Below, piece after piece: positions 24,143 through 39,791 of a stretch of DNA of 64,000 nucleotides. The stretch is taken from assembly GCA_025093555.1 (NCBI GenBank), contig JAIWNF010000003.1:186001-250000 (forward strand), in the 5' to 3' direction. The notes beneath the pieces are model-generated. The model was given only the letters and a program-made list of their open reading frames with translations. It was not told the DNA's origin and searched no databases. The first letter of the stretch is position 1, and each line of letters opens with the position of its first letter. A program made the translations under genes and the position numbers. Origin of the DNA: Circinella umbellata (Eukaryota; Mucoromycota; Mucoromycetes; Mucorales; Lichtheimiaceae).

Positions 24143-25361
24143 ATGACAACTCAAGAAGAGAAATCTGAGAAATATGTTCGAGGTGTATCTTTTGATACAA
24201 TGACTGATAAGGATTTGCCAAATTATTCATTTACATTACGAGGTAAAACACCCGGTCATAAACGTACACGCCGCACTCGTACATTTATGGTTGCTACGGA
24301 CCTCGCTAATTATAGTGAATATGCTCTTACTTGGGCAAGTAATGTAAGTTATTACGACTTTGTTGATTCCATTGAGAGCGGAAAGAAATATAAAGAGCCG
24401 ATTTGATGATCCTATATAATTGACTCAAACATATGTTTGTATTCTTTAGGAAGTTATGGACGATGGCGATGAGATTATTGTATTACGTGTTGTAACCGTT
24501 GATATGAATGGTACGCTTTTTATTCTTCTTCTTTTGTTTAGTAGATGTTCGAAAAAAAAAGTTATAGTTATTGAAGAGGAAATCAATATACGTATACTGA
24601 AATATATAAATATATCCAATATTGCTGTTTTAGATAAAAAGTCAAATTTACAAGCACTTTTGCAACATGAAGAAAAACAATCCCGAGAAAATGCTCATAA
24701 AGTGATGGAAAAAATTATGGCAAATAGTGGACCTGATAAAAAGGTATTATTAATTTTAATCAAATAAAAAAGCAATATAACTTATTGTTTGATATATGAA
24801 AACAATAGATTAGCGTTATCATTGAGTTTGTCATTGGTAAAGTTCAAGAAACTATTCAACATATGGTAAGAATAAACCTTTTATTATAAATTATGTAAAA
24901 TACATGCATGTAGATATCTGTTGTGGATAGAAATGTACAAAGTGAGAGGAGAAAGAAGATTACTTAACTGATCCTTTTTTTTCCCTTGAACAATTTAGAT
25001 TTCAATGTATCAACCATCCTTGTTGATTGTCGGTACAAGGGGTCTATCTGAATTCAAGGGAATGTTACTTGGAAGCGTGTCCAAGTATTGTCTTCAACAT
25101 TCACCAGTCCCAGTTGCTGTTGTTCGACCTGATGATAAAATTAAAAAATATAAGGGTAATAACGGTGGCAATAAGAAGACTCGATTAAGTGGATTGATGC
25201 GTCTAGGAAGTTATAATACAAGTGAATCATCCAGTAGTGATGAAGAACAACAAACTCGTGCTGTGGATAAGAAATTGAATCGTCTATCACTTATTGAAAG
25301 ATATGGTCGTCGTTCTCGATCTCCTTCGCCCGCTCCTAGTAAAGATTCCTCATCGAAATAA
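24143..25361 (+). CDS. universal stress protein A (USP) domain protein
   Basis: Five exons, 24143-24343, 24450-24510, 24634-24743, 24809-24865 and 24999-25361, give 263 aa. The USP alpha/beta fold starts at FMVATDLANYSEYALTWA (about residue 47). It continues through IIVLRVVTVD and a helix with KVMEKIMANSG, and ends in LLIVGTRGLSEFKGMLLGSV. That segment is an exact G-2x-G-9x-G(S) ATP-binding signature, followed by SPVPVAVVRP. The C-terminal 90 residues are Ser-rich and basic with SDEE and RSRSPSPAP blocks, likely phosphorylated and disordered. The N-terminal 45 residues (RGVSFD, HKRTRRTRT) are basic. Such long fungal USPs are stress-linked nucleotide-binding proteins without a defined reaction. 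Confidence 0.92.
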
Positions 25362-27140
25362 TAATAATAAGAGTAGCAACAATAGTAACTATATACAACA
25401 TAATATATAAATTTATTACATACACTCCCACCTTTCTCTTCCACCTTTCTCCTTATCATTTTATACTTTTTTTTTTCATTCTTTCTTTTGTATATCTATT
25501 TCGCCTTTTTTTTTGTTTACTTTTTGTTAAAGTATTATACACATAAATTGTAAAACATTTCAATTATCTCTCATTATTGTGTACTATTACTACATGTAAA
25601 AACAAACAGACATAATTATTCTATATTCATACTAAATTAAATCCAGTAATTTCTTTTTTAAATATACATAGTAACACTTTTGTGTTGGGAGCATACCTCA
25701 ACATCTAAAATCATAAATACATGTTTCATCGCTGTACCTATGCTTCATATTTGAGTTACGTACGTACTACGTATGCCAGCAGTTAACAAAGATAATATTG
25801 GGTATTCTAGACTTCCATTAGACATTTTTCTCTCAAGATTGTCTGTTACTATGTACTGCATGAATATTTATGGTGAAAAATGGTTTCTCATTCGGAGTCT
25901 GTAGAGAATTCATAGTTGCTACCTGGATATATGCAGTTCTTCATGTTTTTTTTTACAGTGGAGTATATCGGTGTTTGTTTGTCTCATCTTCAAAAAATCT
26001 TGTCGCAAAATAATACAGATGAAACAGACCTTCTTTATTGTTTTGCTTATTATTGGGGGTGAAATTGAAAATCCAAAAGCAGAAGAGGTATACGATCCAT
26101 CTGAGATAACTGAATGATCCATTATCATTGCTCGGCATTCAATCATTTTATGAAGCAGGAAAGTAGATGATCGATGGTGAACACGAGAGCGACTTATGAT
26201 AATAATAATTGATTATTATAGTGCTTACAGATGATAATAAATAATATAGTAAATATTATGTACTGTAGCATGATGACGGCAAAAACAACAAACAAAAGTA
26301 ACAAAAAGAAAATGATCGACAGAATAGCATACGTTGACAGCTTATAATAATAATGATGATAATAATACTAACAAATGTCGTGCTACCTGAATATAAAACT
26401 ATGTTCAGAAAATCCAACTTTTTTTTTACTTTAATAAATTAATGCCCATCACACACCCATTTGTTTCGCGCAAAAAATAAAATAAAAGATGAGTATGATA
26501 TTCTAGAAAACCTTCATCTTCTAAAATGTTCCGGACAACACACATGTAATTCAGAATTGAAAGCTGTAGGTACAAAAAATTTTTTCACAAAAACCAGCGA
26601 AACATCTGAAACATATTTTTTTGACAAGAACCCAGTTTTCAATAGAGTCCAATAAATCTAGACCCATAAAGGAAAAGTTTTTTTTTTTTTTCGTATACAG
26701 TTTAGTGATAAGAAGTTATTATGCAACTGTATCGAGATTAAATGATTGCATAAATCTTCTAGAAATAAACTCTGTTTTTTTTTGTTACTGTTGTTATTGT
26801 TTAGATTCTAACTTATAAAACATATCGTGTGTTTCTTAAAAAAGTATTCGATTGCCTGGGATTCTATCTTTTTTTTTTGATATTGTAGAACTGATAAATA
26901 TGAAACAGACAGTCGACTGCTGTTTCACTGAACTTAACAACGTGGGCCGGGGGAACCTGCATATTCCCGTTCCTGATATTAAAAAAAAAAAAAAATAAAG
27001 ACAGGCACACAGACATTGACACCGCGACAAATAATAAACAAAATGAATATAAAAGGAAACAATTTATTTCTGCAACAAAAAAAAATTATCATTCATCACA
27101 TTCCCCTTTCTCCTCTACTACTACTATCACTACTTTAATA
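25362..27140. other. gene-free interval
   Basis: AT-rich spacer with T tracts; short ORFs between 25900 and 26820 have no recognisable domain. The right end is the promoter of the thaumatin-like gene. Confidence 0.45.
27048..27056 (+). promoter_or_regulatory. TATA box of the thaumatin-like gene
   Basis: TATAAAAGG lies 85 bp upstream of the ATG and is followed by an A-rich then CT-rich leader. This is a stronger TATA element than seen before the other genes here, in keeping with an inducible, highly expressed secreted protein. Confidence 0.55.
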
Positions 27141-27806
27141 ATGTTGACCATTATCAAGACTCTTTCCATCCTTGCTTTCGCTGGCGTTAGCTTGGCTGCT
27201 CCCACCAGTGGTGATGTTACCGTTACTTTAAAAAACTCCTGCAGTAGTGACTTGCATGTTTACAAACTTACCAATGGTCAAGGTGGTGAAAAATCATCTC
27301 AAGACGTTTCTGCTGGTTCTTCTGTTGATTTCCGTGTCGGCTCTGACTGGGCAGGTCGTTTCTGGGGCTGTCGTGATGGTGAAACCAATTGTGAGCAATA
27401 TGGTTCTGCTGTCTCTCTTGCTGAATTCTTATTCAAGGGCTACGAAGGCAGTGACTTTTATGATATTTCATTTGTCGATGGTTTCAATTTGCCTATGAGT
27501 ATTCGACCTGATAACAAATCTGGTTCTGGATATGATTGTGGTGCCCCTACTTGCTCTACTCTTCCATCCTGTCCTAAGGAATTGCAAACTGATAAGGGTG
27601 CTTGCATGAGTGCCTGTGCTGCCTTCAAAACTGACGAATACTGCTGTACTGGTGCTTTCAATGATCCCAACAAGTGCAAGGCTAGTCAATATGCTGACAA
27701 TTTCAAGCAAGGTTGTTCTGATGCTTACAGTTATGCTTACGATGATGCTAGAAGTACTTTTGCTTGTGAAGCTACTCACAAATACATTGTCACTTTCTGC
27801 CCTTAA
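27141..27806 (+). CDS. secreted thaumatin-like protein
   Basis: Single exon, 221 aa. Residues 1-20 are a classical signal peptide ending ...AGVSLAAPT. The mature protein opens with DVTVTLKNSCSSDLHVYK, like the first beta strands of thaumatin/PR-5 proteins, and has VDFRVGSDWAGRFWGC and DFYDISFVDGFNLPMSI, the family's core motif. I count 14 cysteines in the mature chain, consistent with many disulphides (plant PR-5 proteins usually have 16, small forms 10). It ends KYIVTFCP, close to the family terminus. Family members bind or hydrolyse beta-glucans; activity here cannot be judged. Codon bias is strong (AAG, GGT, GCT), suggesting high expression. Confidence 0.92.
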   Translation: MLTIIKTLSILAFAGVSLAAPTSGDVTVTLKNSCSSDLHVYKLTNGQGGEKSSQDVSAGSSVDFRVGSDWAGRFWGCRDGETNCEQYGSAVSLAEFLFKGYEGSDFYDISFVDGFNLPMSIRPDNKSGSGYDCGAPTCSTLPSCPKELQTDKGACMSACAAFKTDEYCCTGAFNDPNKCKASQYADNFKQGCSDAYSYAYDDARSTFACEATHKYIVTFCP

Positions 27807-31840
<4,034 letters not shown>

Positions 31841-32417
31841 TCTACCATCGATATCTTCTTTCTTGACAATCGCACAAATATACACATATCACATCATTTC
31901 TCAAACATTCACATATATTTCTCTCCACCTCTGTTTAAAAATTCTCTCTCCCTCCCCCCTTTAAATACTATACTAGTAAATAGTTTCTTATATCATTTTT
32001 TTCATCGATTATAAATGAATTGCAAATACAGATAAAAAAAAAGTAAGAAAAAAAAAGGTGAAATGATTTTTTTTTGCCCAGTTAAATCAATATATACAAT
32101 GCAAAATGGTTTTGGGATCATAAAAGGGTGAGAATATGTGTATGGGGCAAAGTAAAAGAAACAAATATAATATGGGTTAATTGACATAAGGAATGATAAT
32201 ATGGTTTGTGATTGAAACATGGGGGGGGGTAATATAATAGATATATAATGTTATGTGTGTTGTTTTTGGCGTAAAAAGTTGACATCTGTAGTTGCGGTGA
32301 TAATAAATTTGAAATCTGTGAATTGTATGAAGTTATATATGGTATGTTGATATTGTGTTTGTGTGTTGTTTTTGTTGTTGTTATTTTTTTCTGAAATCCA
32401 AATAATGTAAAAGAATC
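31841..32417. other. convergent 3' intergenic region
   Basis: Between two converging genes. It contains a G9 run at about 32221-32230 and AT-rich 3'-UTR-like sequence. No gene is seen. Confidence 0.45.
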
Positions 32418-34856
32418 TTATTTTCTAGACCAAGCACCGACAAGCCTTGTAAGAAATCCAGGTCGGCTTGGAGTACTATACTGATCTGCTGGACTACTTG
32501 GTCTTTCTTGATAATCGACACTGCGTCGTGATAATCCTTCAACACTCTTCTTTGCTAATTGTTGTAAACTATCTAAGCTGGGTCGTAAATCCAAACTTTT
32601 TCGAGGGACATCTAATGACCCACGACCATAATGATAAGTAGCGACATCCATTGATTTTCGTCCACCAAAAGCACTCCACCAAGCTTTTTTCATTTCTCTT
32701 TCTTGGAAATCACGTAATGCTTCAGCTTCTGGATCATCATCTAATATAACGGAAGGACGTGGTGTAGGTTCATTACTTTCACTTTCCATTCCTCCTATTG
32801 TGTCCATTTGGTGTACACCTGCTGGTGGTGTGTTGGCTGCCATCGCGTTCATAAGTGCTGTTGTTCGTAAATGTCCACCATCGGAGCTGCATCTTTTTAA
32901 TGAACCTGGCCGATTATTACCGTTATTGTTATTACTATTCCCATCCATTGTAGGCCGAACATCCAATGATCGTCTTCCAATGATTTCATCGTTATTCGTA
33001 TTAAAAGCTCTTCGTTCAAGTGATAATAGATAGTTTGCTTCATCATAACGATTCACCACTCCATATCCGTACCAATCTGGCTGTTGTTGTTGTTGCTGTC
33101 CTGAAGGTTGTGGAGATGATGATAGACTTTCTGCAATAGCCCACGGATTACTACTACTGCTGCTGGTATTGATGTTATTGCTATTTTCTAATACTGAATA
33201 ATCATCCGGTGTTGGAGTTGTTGCAGACTCATCGGATGATTTTGAAGATGCAAGTTCCGGTGTTTTATTTCGTGTAGAATGACGACGATGAATATCAATA
33301 GATTGAGGAGAAGGAGGAGTAATGATGGCTGTAAGCTCTTCTTGAGTCGGACGTGGGATATTAAGGCTCCGTCTTGGTGCACGAGGATCGGTAGGTGTTG
33401 TTGGTGTTGGTATGGTGGTGTTATTTGTGTTGGTGGTGGTAGTTGTGCTACTATGAGTAGATGTTAATGGTGGTTTTTTGGAGGGCAGTGTTGAAATTGG
33501 GGGGACATGTAAGGGTGCCTTTCCTTCAAAAACTGATGGAAGACTTGGCCGTCGAAATCGTTCCGCTTTTTCACTTTGTGTCATGGTTGTAACATCCATT
33601 GATTTCCGACCCATAATACTACTTTCATCAGAAGAACTTGCTCCACTTATGCTATTTGCTGTTGTACTATTGCTATAACGACTACTATTCCCACTGCTAC
33701 CATGGTTACCAAATTCATAGACCGGGTATCGCAATGTTGCCTTTCGTTGCATAGCACCAAATGTTTCTAAGAGTCGAACAATTTCTACGTGATGTTTAGC
33801 TGCTGCAATATCTAATGGACTGGATCCATACTTGTCCTTGACATGAACTAATGCACCATTGCGTAGTAACAGATCCACTGTCTTTACACATCCATTCGCA
33901 CACGCCACATGTAATGCCGTTGATCCGATGGCACCAGCAACTGCCTGAGATTTATCTGCGCTATGTTTTTTAGACCACCTATTGATTATAGATACACATA
34001 CGTTTATATACATATAGAAAGTGTAAATAAGTAGACAAATACAATTTCACATGTCCTCATTCTTTCTCCTGCTATTATCCCTCTTATACATGTATATTTA
34101 TAAGCTTTTTTATTTTTTTACACATATATGATATATACACATTTCATTTTTTACACAATAATTGGTTTCTCTCCTTTCTCCCTTTAATTCCCATTTCAAT
34201 TACCGTTGGGCATTGACTTCAGCACCTCGGTCAATAAGGTATTGAACCACTGCGATATTATTATCACTGATGCATGCTAGTTGCAGCGGCATAAATCCAT
34301 TTACAACGGCGTCAATAGGTGCACCATGATCCAAAGCAAACTTGACTAGACCTATAAAAATAATAATAATGATGATAATAATCCAAAAAAAAAAAAATTG
34401 TATCATTTATACACCCCCCCCCCAAAAAAAAAAATTAAAAAATGAAAATAAAGTCAATAAAGTAAATATGATGTTATTATTTTTTATTTTAATGTGTTGT
34501 ATATGTTTCTATTACCCATCCGCTCCCTCACAATTCCCCCCAACCAGTCAGACATATTTCTCCTTCCCCTTGATATCAGAAACCCTTTTTTTTTTTTTTG
34601 TTTGCTCCTTTTCTCTTCATATCACACATATACACGTAAATAACAAAGCCCCCTTTAGCTTCCTTTCCCTTCCCTCCCCCTCATTTTTTCTTATAATCCC
34701 CTCCTTTCTTCTTCTTCCGCGCGCCCTTTCAATAAAAACTATATTTTTTTTTGTTCTCTGACATTTACCAACATTCCCAGTTGTAGCAGCCCAATGAAGA
34801 CCAAGAAGATAATCTTTTGATTTATCCTTTTTCTGGTCGTGCATCTTGTTGCTCAT
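32418..34856 (-). CDS. ankyrin-repeat protein with repeated RxSLD motifs
   Basis: Three exons in transcript order, 34856-34769, 34351-34204 and 33978-32418, give 598 aa. Residues about 15-150 are ankyrin repeats (LLGLHWAATTGNVG; GAPIDAVVNGFMPLQLAC; GSTALHVACANGCVKTVDLL; GSSPLDIAAAKHHVEIVRLL). The remaining 440 residues are disordered and rich in Ser, Thr, Asn, Pro and Gln. They hold a recurring R-x-S-[LMV]-[DN] motif: GRKSMDV twice, RRSLNI, RRSLDV, RGSLDV, RKSLDL and RRSVDY. These fit basophilic-kinase (PKA/AGC) consensus sites. A signalling scaffold is the likely role; no orthologue is named. Intron 1 is long (417 nt) and pyrimidine-rich. Confidence 0.88.
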
Positions 34857-35735
34857 TTCGATAATATATATTTATGTTGTTGTCTTTTTTTTTTTCGAGT
34901 ATTGAAAATAAAAATAAAATAATAGAATCGACTGACGCTCGTTATTTTTTTTTTTGTTGGTTGGTGTATAATAGTAAAAATAAAGTAATATAATATAAAA
35001 ATAGAGAAAAAAAAACCAAGAACCCTTTAATTCCGTTTTATATCTATTTCTTTGTTCTCTCTTAGTAATAATAATATAAAAAGGGGGGGGGTAAATATAG
35101 AGTTGGATGGGGGGTATTTATAAAAAAGAGGAAATAATAGTAATAAAAAAGAAAAGAAGAGTTGAAAAAAAAAGAGAAGTTAAAAAAAAAAACTAATAAG
35201 TTTCAAGGCATTTCGTTAGATGCTAAATTAGGTAATTGTGGTGTAATGTATCGCTCAGCAGCATGGTTTTTCGCCTTTTGACTCTCCAAAATAGGCTTTT
35301 GTATACATCATCATTCACCTTTCTTTCTTTTTTCCTTCCAGCCATTCGATTGCTTGGCATCATTAATCCATTCTGATTAATGGATGATTCGATTATATTC
35401 CACAACAATAATAAATGACTGTAGAACATTGAAAGAACGAGAAATATAACCTGTAACATTAAAATATATAGTGTGTCTTTAAAAGCAATGTTACCTAAGT
35501 CTTTATTATTATTATTTTAATGGGTAACATAGAATATTCTAGTGATTACAATAAGATGGAAATGTGTTGCCTGGAACTACCAATAAGTAATAATTCCAAC
35601 CGCATTACGTGCTTAATTATTGTAATAAAAGAATTTGGCCTTTGAATAATGATAAGATGACATATATGGTATAATAGGGTGTTGCAGAATAAAGATGTGT
35701 TACAGTCAGGCTTATGGAAATTGGCGTTCTCTATT
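34857..35735. other. promoter of the ankyrin gene and spacer
   Basis: A/T tracts with G-runs near 35082-35112. A minus-strand ORF at 35223-35459 (78 aa) starts with a hydrophobic segment (VIFLVLSMFYSHLLLLW) followed by a basic tail. It might be a small membrane protein, but nothing else supports it. Confidence 0.3.
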
Positions 35736-37423
35736 TCAATATCGCGATGAAATACCACGAGCTTTGTTGCAAGATTTGTCAATGAGAGCATAAAAGTCGG
35801 AGATGGGAATCACCAAACCGTCATCAATACTAGTTGATTCAACATTGGGAGTAGCGTCAGTAGCATTGCAATGGTTCCAAAAGCAGTGACCAATGTTGGA
35901 CAACATATCAATATTCTTGAGAGAGGCGAACGAGTGAAGCTCCGACACGGAAGAAGCAACGGTCATAGCGCCAATTTCGGTCATTGTGTACAAGTGTTTG
36001 TGCTGCTTACGGACAACGAAGAAGGAGATATAGAATCCATTGATCATAAACGCAAGGCAACCACTCAAATGCCATTTGTCGATTGCCCTTTTTGATGCGA
36101 TTCCCAGGCGAAGAGTGTCCATACAAACAGAGTGTTTTGTTGTGGAGCTATTTCCAGGCTTGACCTCACCAAAACCAACAGGATGACCAAAATCATGCTG
36201 TATCAGTGTTGAGATAATTGCGTCGGGTCGGATATCAGACTCTTCTTCAGATGATGATTTGTTGGCCCATCGCAGTGCTACATTTCGGTCTTGGTTGGCA
36301 ATAATTTCAGAGAGGAGTGCATCATAGTAAGTGGTTTGTAATTCAACTTCACCGATTTTGTCCAAGTTTAGCAGTCGATTTCGTGGTAGTTTGGTCAGGC
36401 TATCGTAAAAAAAATGATAAATGAGTAACAACTCAAAAACACGCTTCCTTATGTTTTTTATATTATTTCTTACAGATTAGCAATTCCTTCCACAACACCG
36501 GCTTTGTTTCCAGTCATGCGAGCGGAGAGTGACAGAAGATCCAGCTTGGCTTCCCTTACTGATTTCGTCTTGGCATCAATCCCATATATCGTTCGTGTAA
36601 TAATCATGAATTCGTCATCTGTGAGTCGGTTGTTCTCTGTAGATTCGGTTGTTTCCATCAAATCACTGAGAATGTGGTTACATAGGGAGTGTAATGTCGC
36701 TAGGCCAAAAACTTGGGACTTGAGTGTGCTGTGTTCATTTGGTGCCAGAAAAAGAATGTCGGAAAGAGCCAGAATTTCTTGCAAGTCAGTTTCGATCTTA
36801 AATGTTGAGTCGGTAGGGGATATTTGTTGCTGGTATGTCCGAAAGAGATCGGTGACGTTGATGTTGTGAATTAACCATGGAGAGATAGATTCATTGGATG
36901 AGGAGTCGTTGGAGTTGTCATTGTTGAAAGAAGTTGTGGATGATAGCGGTAATGAATTGCCGATTGTATTGGCTGCATTGCTGTGGATGCTTGTGTTGTT
37001 CGTGCTGGTATTTTCCCAGTTGGTTTCATTCTGAGAAATGCTTGCATTGGAGGTGGAGGTGGTAGCGGAAGGAGAGTCGTTGCTGCGGTCAACGTGAGGT
37101 GTTTCTTCCACAATGATTTGGTCCACAAGAGCTGAACAGGAAGCATAGGTATCCGACATCACCTTTGACCGGGATTGTTCCTTCCAGAAAACAGTGCTGT
37201 CCATAGGTAAATTCCATTGCTTGAGTTCGGCTAACAGGCTAGCTTTGGCATCATGTTCAAAATACTTTTCAAGAATAGTTCGATAACGCGCCTGGCTGTA
37301 TTGACGATCGTATAATTCAAAGTGGCGAACAAAGGATTTCAAAGAAAGAGAACTGGCATGATGTAAACACCACGTTGCATCGCTGGGTATTCTTTTTCGC
37401 TTTTTTGAAATGTGAGCTGCCAT
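35736..37423 (-). CDS. PD-(D/E)XK-motif protein, probable transposon-linked gene
   Basis: Two exons, 37423-36474 and 36399-35736, give 537 aa. The N-terminal half begins MAAHISKKRKRIPSD, a basic nuclear-signal-like start, and has a long Ser/Asn/Thr linker (about residues 115-195). The C-terminal half holds Glu348 in a helix (LLSEII), then Pro375-Asp376, and Glu395-Val-Lys397 in VGFGEVKPG. This order and spacing fit the PD-(D/E)XK nuclease fold. It then has LRLGIASKRAIDKW and a hydrophobic LAFMINGFYISFFVV strand. It is intact and diverges from the first exon of a MULE transposase with only 75 bp between the start codons. I believe relatives are multicopy in Mucorales genomes, from memory only. 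Catalysis is inferred from motifs. Confidence 0.7.
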
Positions 37424-37498
37424 TTAGAGGAGTGAGAGAAGGGTAAAAAAAAATGGTCGCGTCGAAATTTCACCTCATACTCATTATCTGTATTCATC
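37424..37498. promoter_or_regulatory. very short divergent promoter
   Basis: Only 75 bp separate the start codons of the PD-(D/E)XK-motif gene (-) and the FAR1/MULE gene (+). It contains GTCGCGTCGAAATTTCACCTC at about 37454-37474. A similar string, GCGCGGCAATTTTCACCTC, lies in the LINE 5' region near 42350. Whether this is a promoter or an element end is open. Confidence 0.4.
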
Positions 37499-37773
37499 AT
37501 GAACAATCAAACTAACGACACACTTTATATTGTACGCAAACGACCTCCTGTTGACTGGGTCAGTTCCCCTATGGAGTTGACTTTTCACAATGAATATAAT
37601 TTTAATAAATGGTTCGCTGAAGAAGCTTCTTGCCATGCGACCACCATGGGAAATTCTTGGGACATTTGGGACGTTTGGGACATTTGGGACATTTGGGACA
37701 TTTGGGACATTTGGGACAAAATCTTTTTGACAAAAAAGGAAAAGGAGTCTAAATTTTTGTAACGGCGGAAGGT

Positions 37774-38010
37774 CAATAATAAATAGCGCGTGTTGTATAT
37801 AATAAGGTTGCAAAATAACTTTTTAACCAATGTTAATCTCCCAATGTAATTCTTGCAGTTTACCCAGTCATCAATGCATTTCTAATCGAATATGTCTCAA
37901 CACTCTGAATCGTTCGGCCATTGGCAATCATAATGAAAGCAATAAGTGTGAGCTTTAACTTTGTTCAAACTTTTACTACAATCGTTTTTCCTTATTTGTT
38001 CGAGTTGTGG
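37774..38010 (+). repeat. diverged direct repeat, copy A
   Basis: Shares an ordered set of strings with copy B at 39130-39345: AATAATAAATAGCG, GTGCAAAA/GTTGCAAAA, TTCTTGCA, TCGAAT, ATCATAATGA, AAACTTTTACTA and TTTGTTCGA. Spacing is broadly kept, so this is an old duplication of about 220 bp, LTR-like or a duplicated promoter. Confidence 0.5.
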
Positions 38011-38018
38011 AAGTGGGA

Positions 38019-38195
38019 TGGTAATATTTGGTATTGATTATGGTTTGTATGAAATGACACGTCGAACGGTAGGAATATGGAATGAATGCTAGCATTATTA
38101 ATATACTTATTATTAATAAAATCAAATGGTAATATTCGGTACTGATTATGGTATGGATGAAACGACACGTTCGAATAGTATAAATATGGGGATGG
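38019..38195 (+). repeat. tandemly repeated 65-bp block
   Basis: TGGTAATATTTGGTATTGAT at 38019 and TGGTAATATTCGGTACTGAT at 38127 begin two copies of a block. Both continue with similar GATTATGGT, ATGAAA and GACACGT strings, offset by 108 bp. Confidence 0.6.
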
Positions 38196-38275
38196 TAATA
38201 ACTTTTAATTCTGATATTACAACATACTACTTTTTACTTCCATCACTTTTTTTTCAATCTCTAACCTTTTCAATA

Positions 38276-38277
38276 TG

Positions 38278-38310
<33 letters not shown>

Positions 38311-38987
38311 CCGCGCAGTGGCATCAGAGATGTCAACGTAAGTAAACTTATTCAATTATATAATAATGACATGTATCTAAATAATATGTTTTTCAAAATA
38401 GTGACTCGGTTGCTCAAGAAACGTCCGGTGGAAGGTAACATATAATTTTAATTTATAACAAACATGTTGCATTATATCTATTATATTCCATCAATTCTAA
38501 TTATTATAATGATTGTTTTTAGCTCTGCTACTCGTGCTGCTCAGTCTATGCCAGCTTAAGTTACCAATAAGCATAGCATGCATTTAGTTAAGTTTACATT
38601 ATTCAGATGCTGATAAAGGTCTTTTTTTTTAGATTCTCTGTCGTCTCCTCCACCTACTCATCATCCGCCACTCTCTCGCAACCACCCACATCAAGACTCT
38701 GTCCCCACCACACCTCACCATGACAACAACCATCATCATCATCCCACCAACCCTTAGAGGGTATGCTTGATCCCCGCATGCCCTCTTTACATACCGCCTT
38801 CCTCAACAACAATGACAACGACAACGACAACAGCACATCGCGGTTCCGGCAAAATACCTTTGCGGATCGCGGTGTGTTCATTCCTACCACCCGCAGAAAT
38901 TCTGCACTCTCCTCTTCAACACCATCAACAACCGAACAACGCGCTGGTCGCAAAAAGAAGGGGAAAGTAACTTCTACTAGAAAATAG
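38276..38987 (+). other. possible spliced passenger gene in the TIR element
   Basis: An (AAC)n tract (38278-38310) follows an ATG at 38276 and ends at a good donor GTAAGT (38339). Acceptors at 38401 and 38521 bracket a 33-nt exon. The frame that stays open across both introns ends ATRAAQSMPA-stop near 38560 and starts at the internal ATG near 38331, so the poly-Asn frame itself hits TGA. A second ORF (38763-38987, 74 aa, Asn/Asp- then Ser/Thr- and Lys-rich) lies downstream. Gene structure is unresolved. Confidence 0.3.
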
Positions 38988-39129
38988 TTTTTTTTTGGCA
39001 TATCATTGTTTTTTTTCTATATATCTATATTATTAAAATAACAACTTTTACACAAAAAAGGAAATTTTATTAGTAAAACTTACTACTACACAAAAAAGGA
39101 AATATGACTGAGTTAACATTTTATGAGGT

Positions 39130-39345
39130 GTAATAATAAATAGCGTGTGCTGTAAAATAAAAAATCACAATGTCACAATATCACAATAAGGTGCAAAATG
39201 GTCGTCTTTTAACTTCTTTAGACCGTATCGATATCTATTGTATTTCTTGCATTTCTTATCGAATTTGTATTAACGATTGACTATCATAATGACTTTGTCT
39301 AAACTTTTACTATCATACAATTGTGTTTCTGTTTGTTCGAACTAT
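39130..39345 (+). repeat. diverged direct repeat, copy B
   Basis: Partner of the copy at 37774-38010, same orientation, about 1.36 kb downstream, both inside the TIR element. It is extended by a small AT-rich insertion near 39155-39180 (three ATCACAAT-like units). Confidence 0.5.
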
Positions 39346-39744
39346 CATATCTCCAATTTTTTTCTTATCTCTAATGTACATTTTCTTTCAATATATATAT
39401 ATCAATAGAATAATATAGTCTTTAGCATGTATCGCGTTTTTTTTTGCTCCAGATGGCTTACAGGTGTTGACAAACAAGTACAAATAATGCATCGATATCG
39501 GGGTTATATGTGTGTTTCTTCACACACTACAGAAAATTTAATGAGCAGTTCAAAACAGTTTAGAACAAAAGCACCAATTGACTTTTTTCTAAATGCCATA
39601 CTATACATGTATAATATATTCTCATAGATGATTTGATTGATTCACTACATTATTATTATTATTATTTGTGATTTTTTACACTGGCATCTATTATATATTT
39701 TTTTCTCAAAAAGTATTATACAGCCTTGAATATCGTTGCTACCA

Positions 39745-39791
39745 GGCGCGAAGCGCCGTTGGGGGTCAAAGGGGGGAACCCCCTTTGCGAC
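39745..39791. repeat. GC-rich double hairpin with GAA loops
   Basis: GGCGC-GAA-GCGCC (39745-39757) is followed closely by GTCAAAGGGGG-GAA-CCCCCTTTGCGAC (39765-39791), two stems with the same GAA loop. A third GAAGCGAAGCGAAGGGG run lies at about 39811-39827. The block stands out in AT-rich DNA and resembles the mobile double-hairpin elements known from some fungal mitochondrial genomes. Confidence 0.6.

Noticed and set aside
37484..37830. ORFs encoding NVPNVP, MSQMSQ or WDIWD repeats
   Set aside because: These are translations of the 9-bp subterminal array in different frames, not genes.
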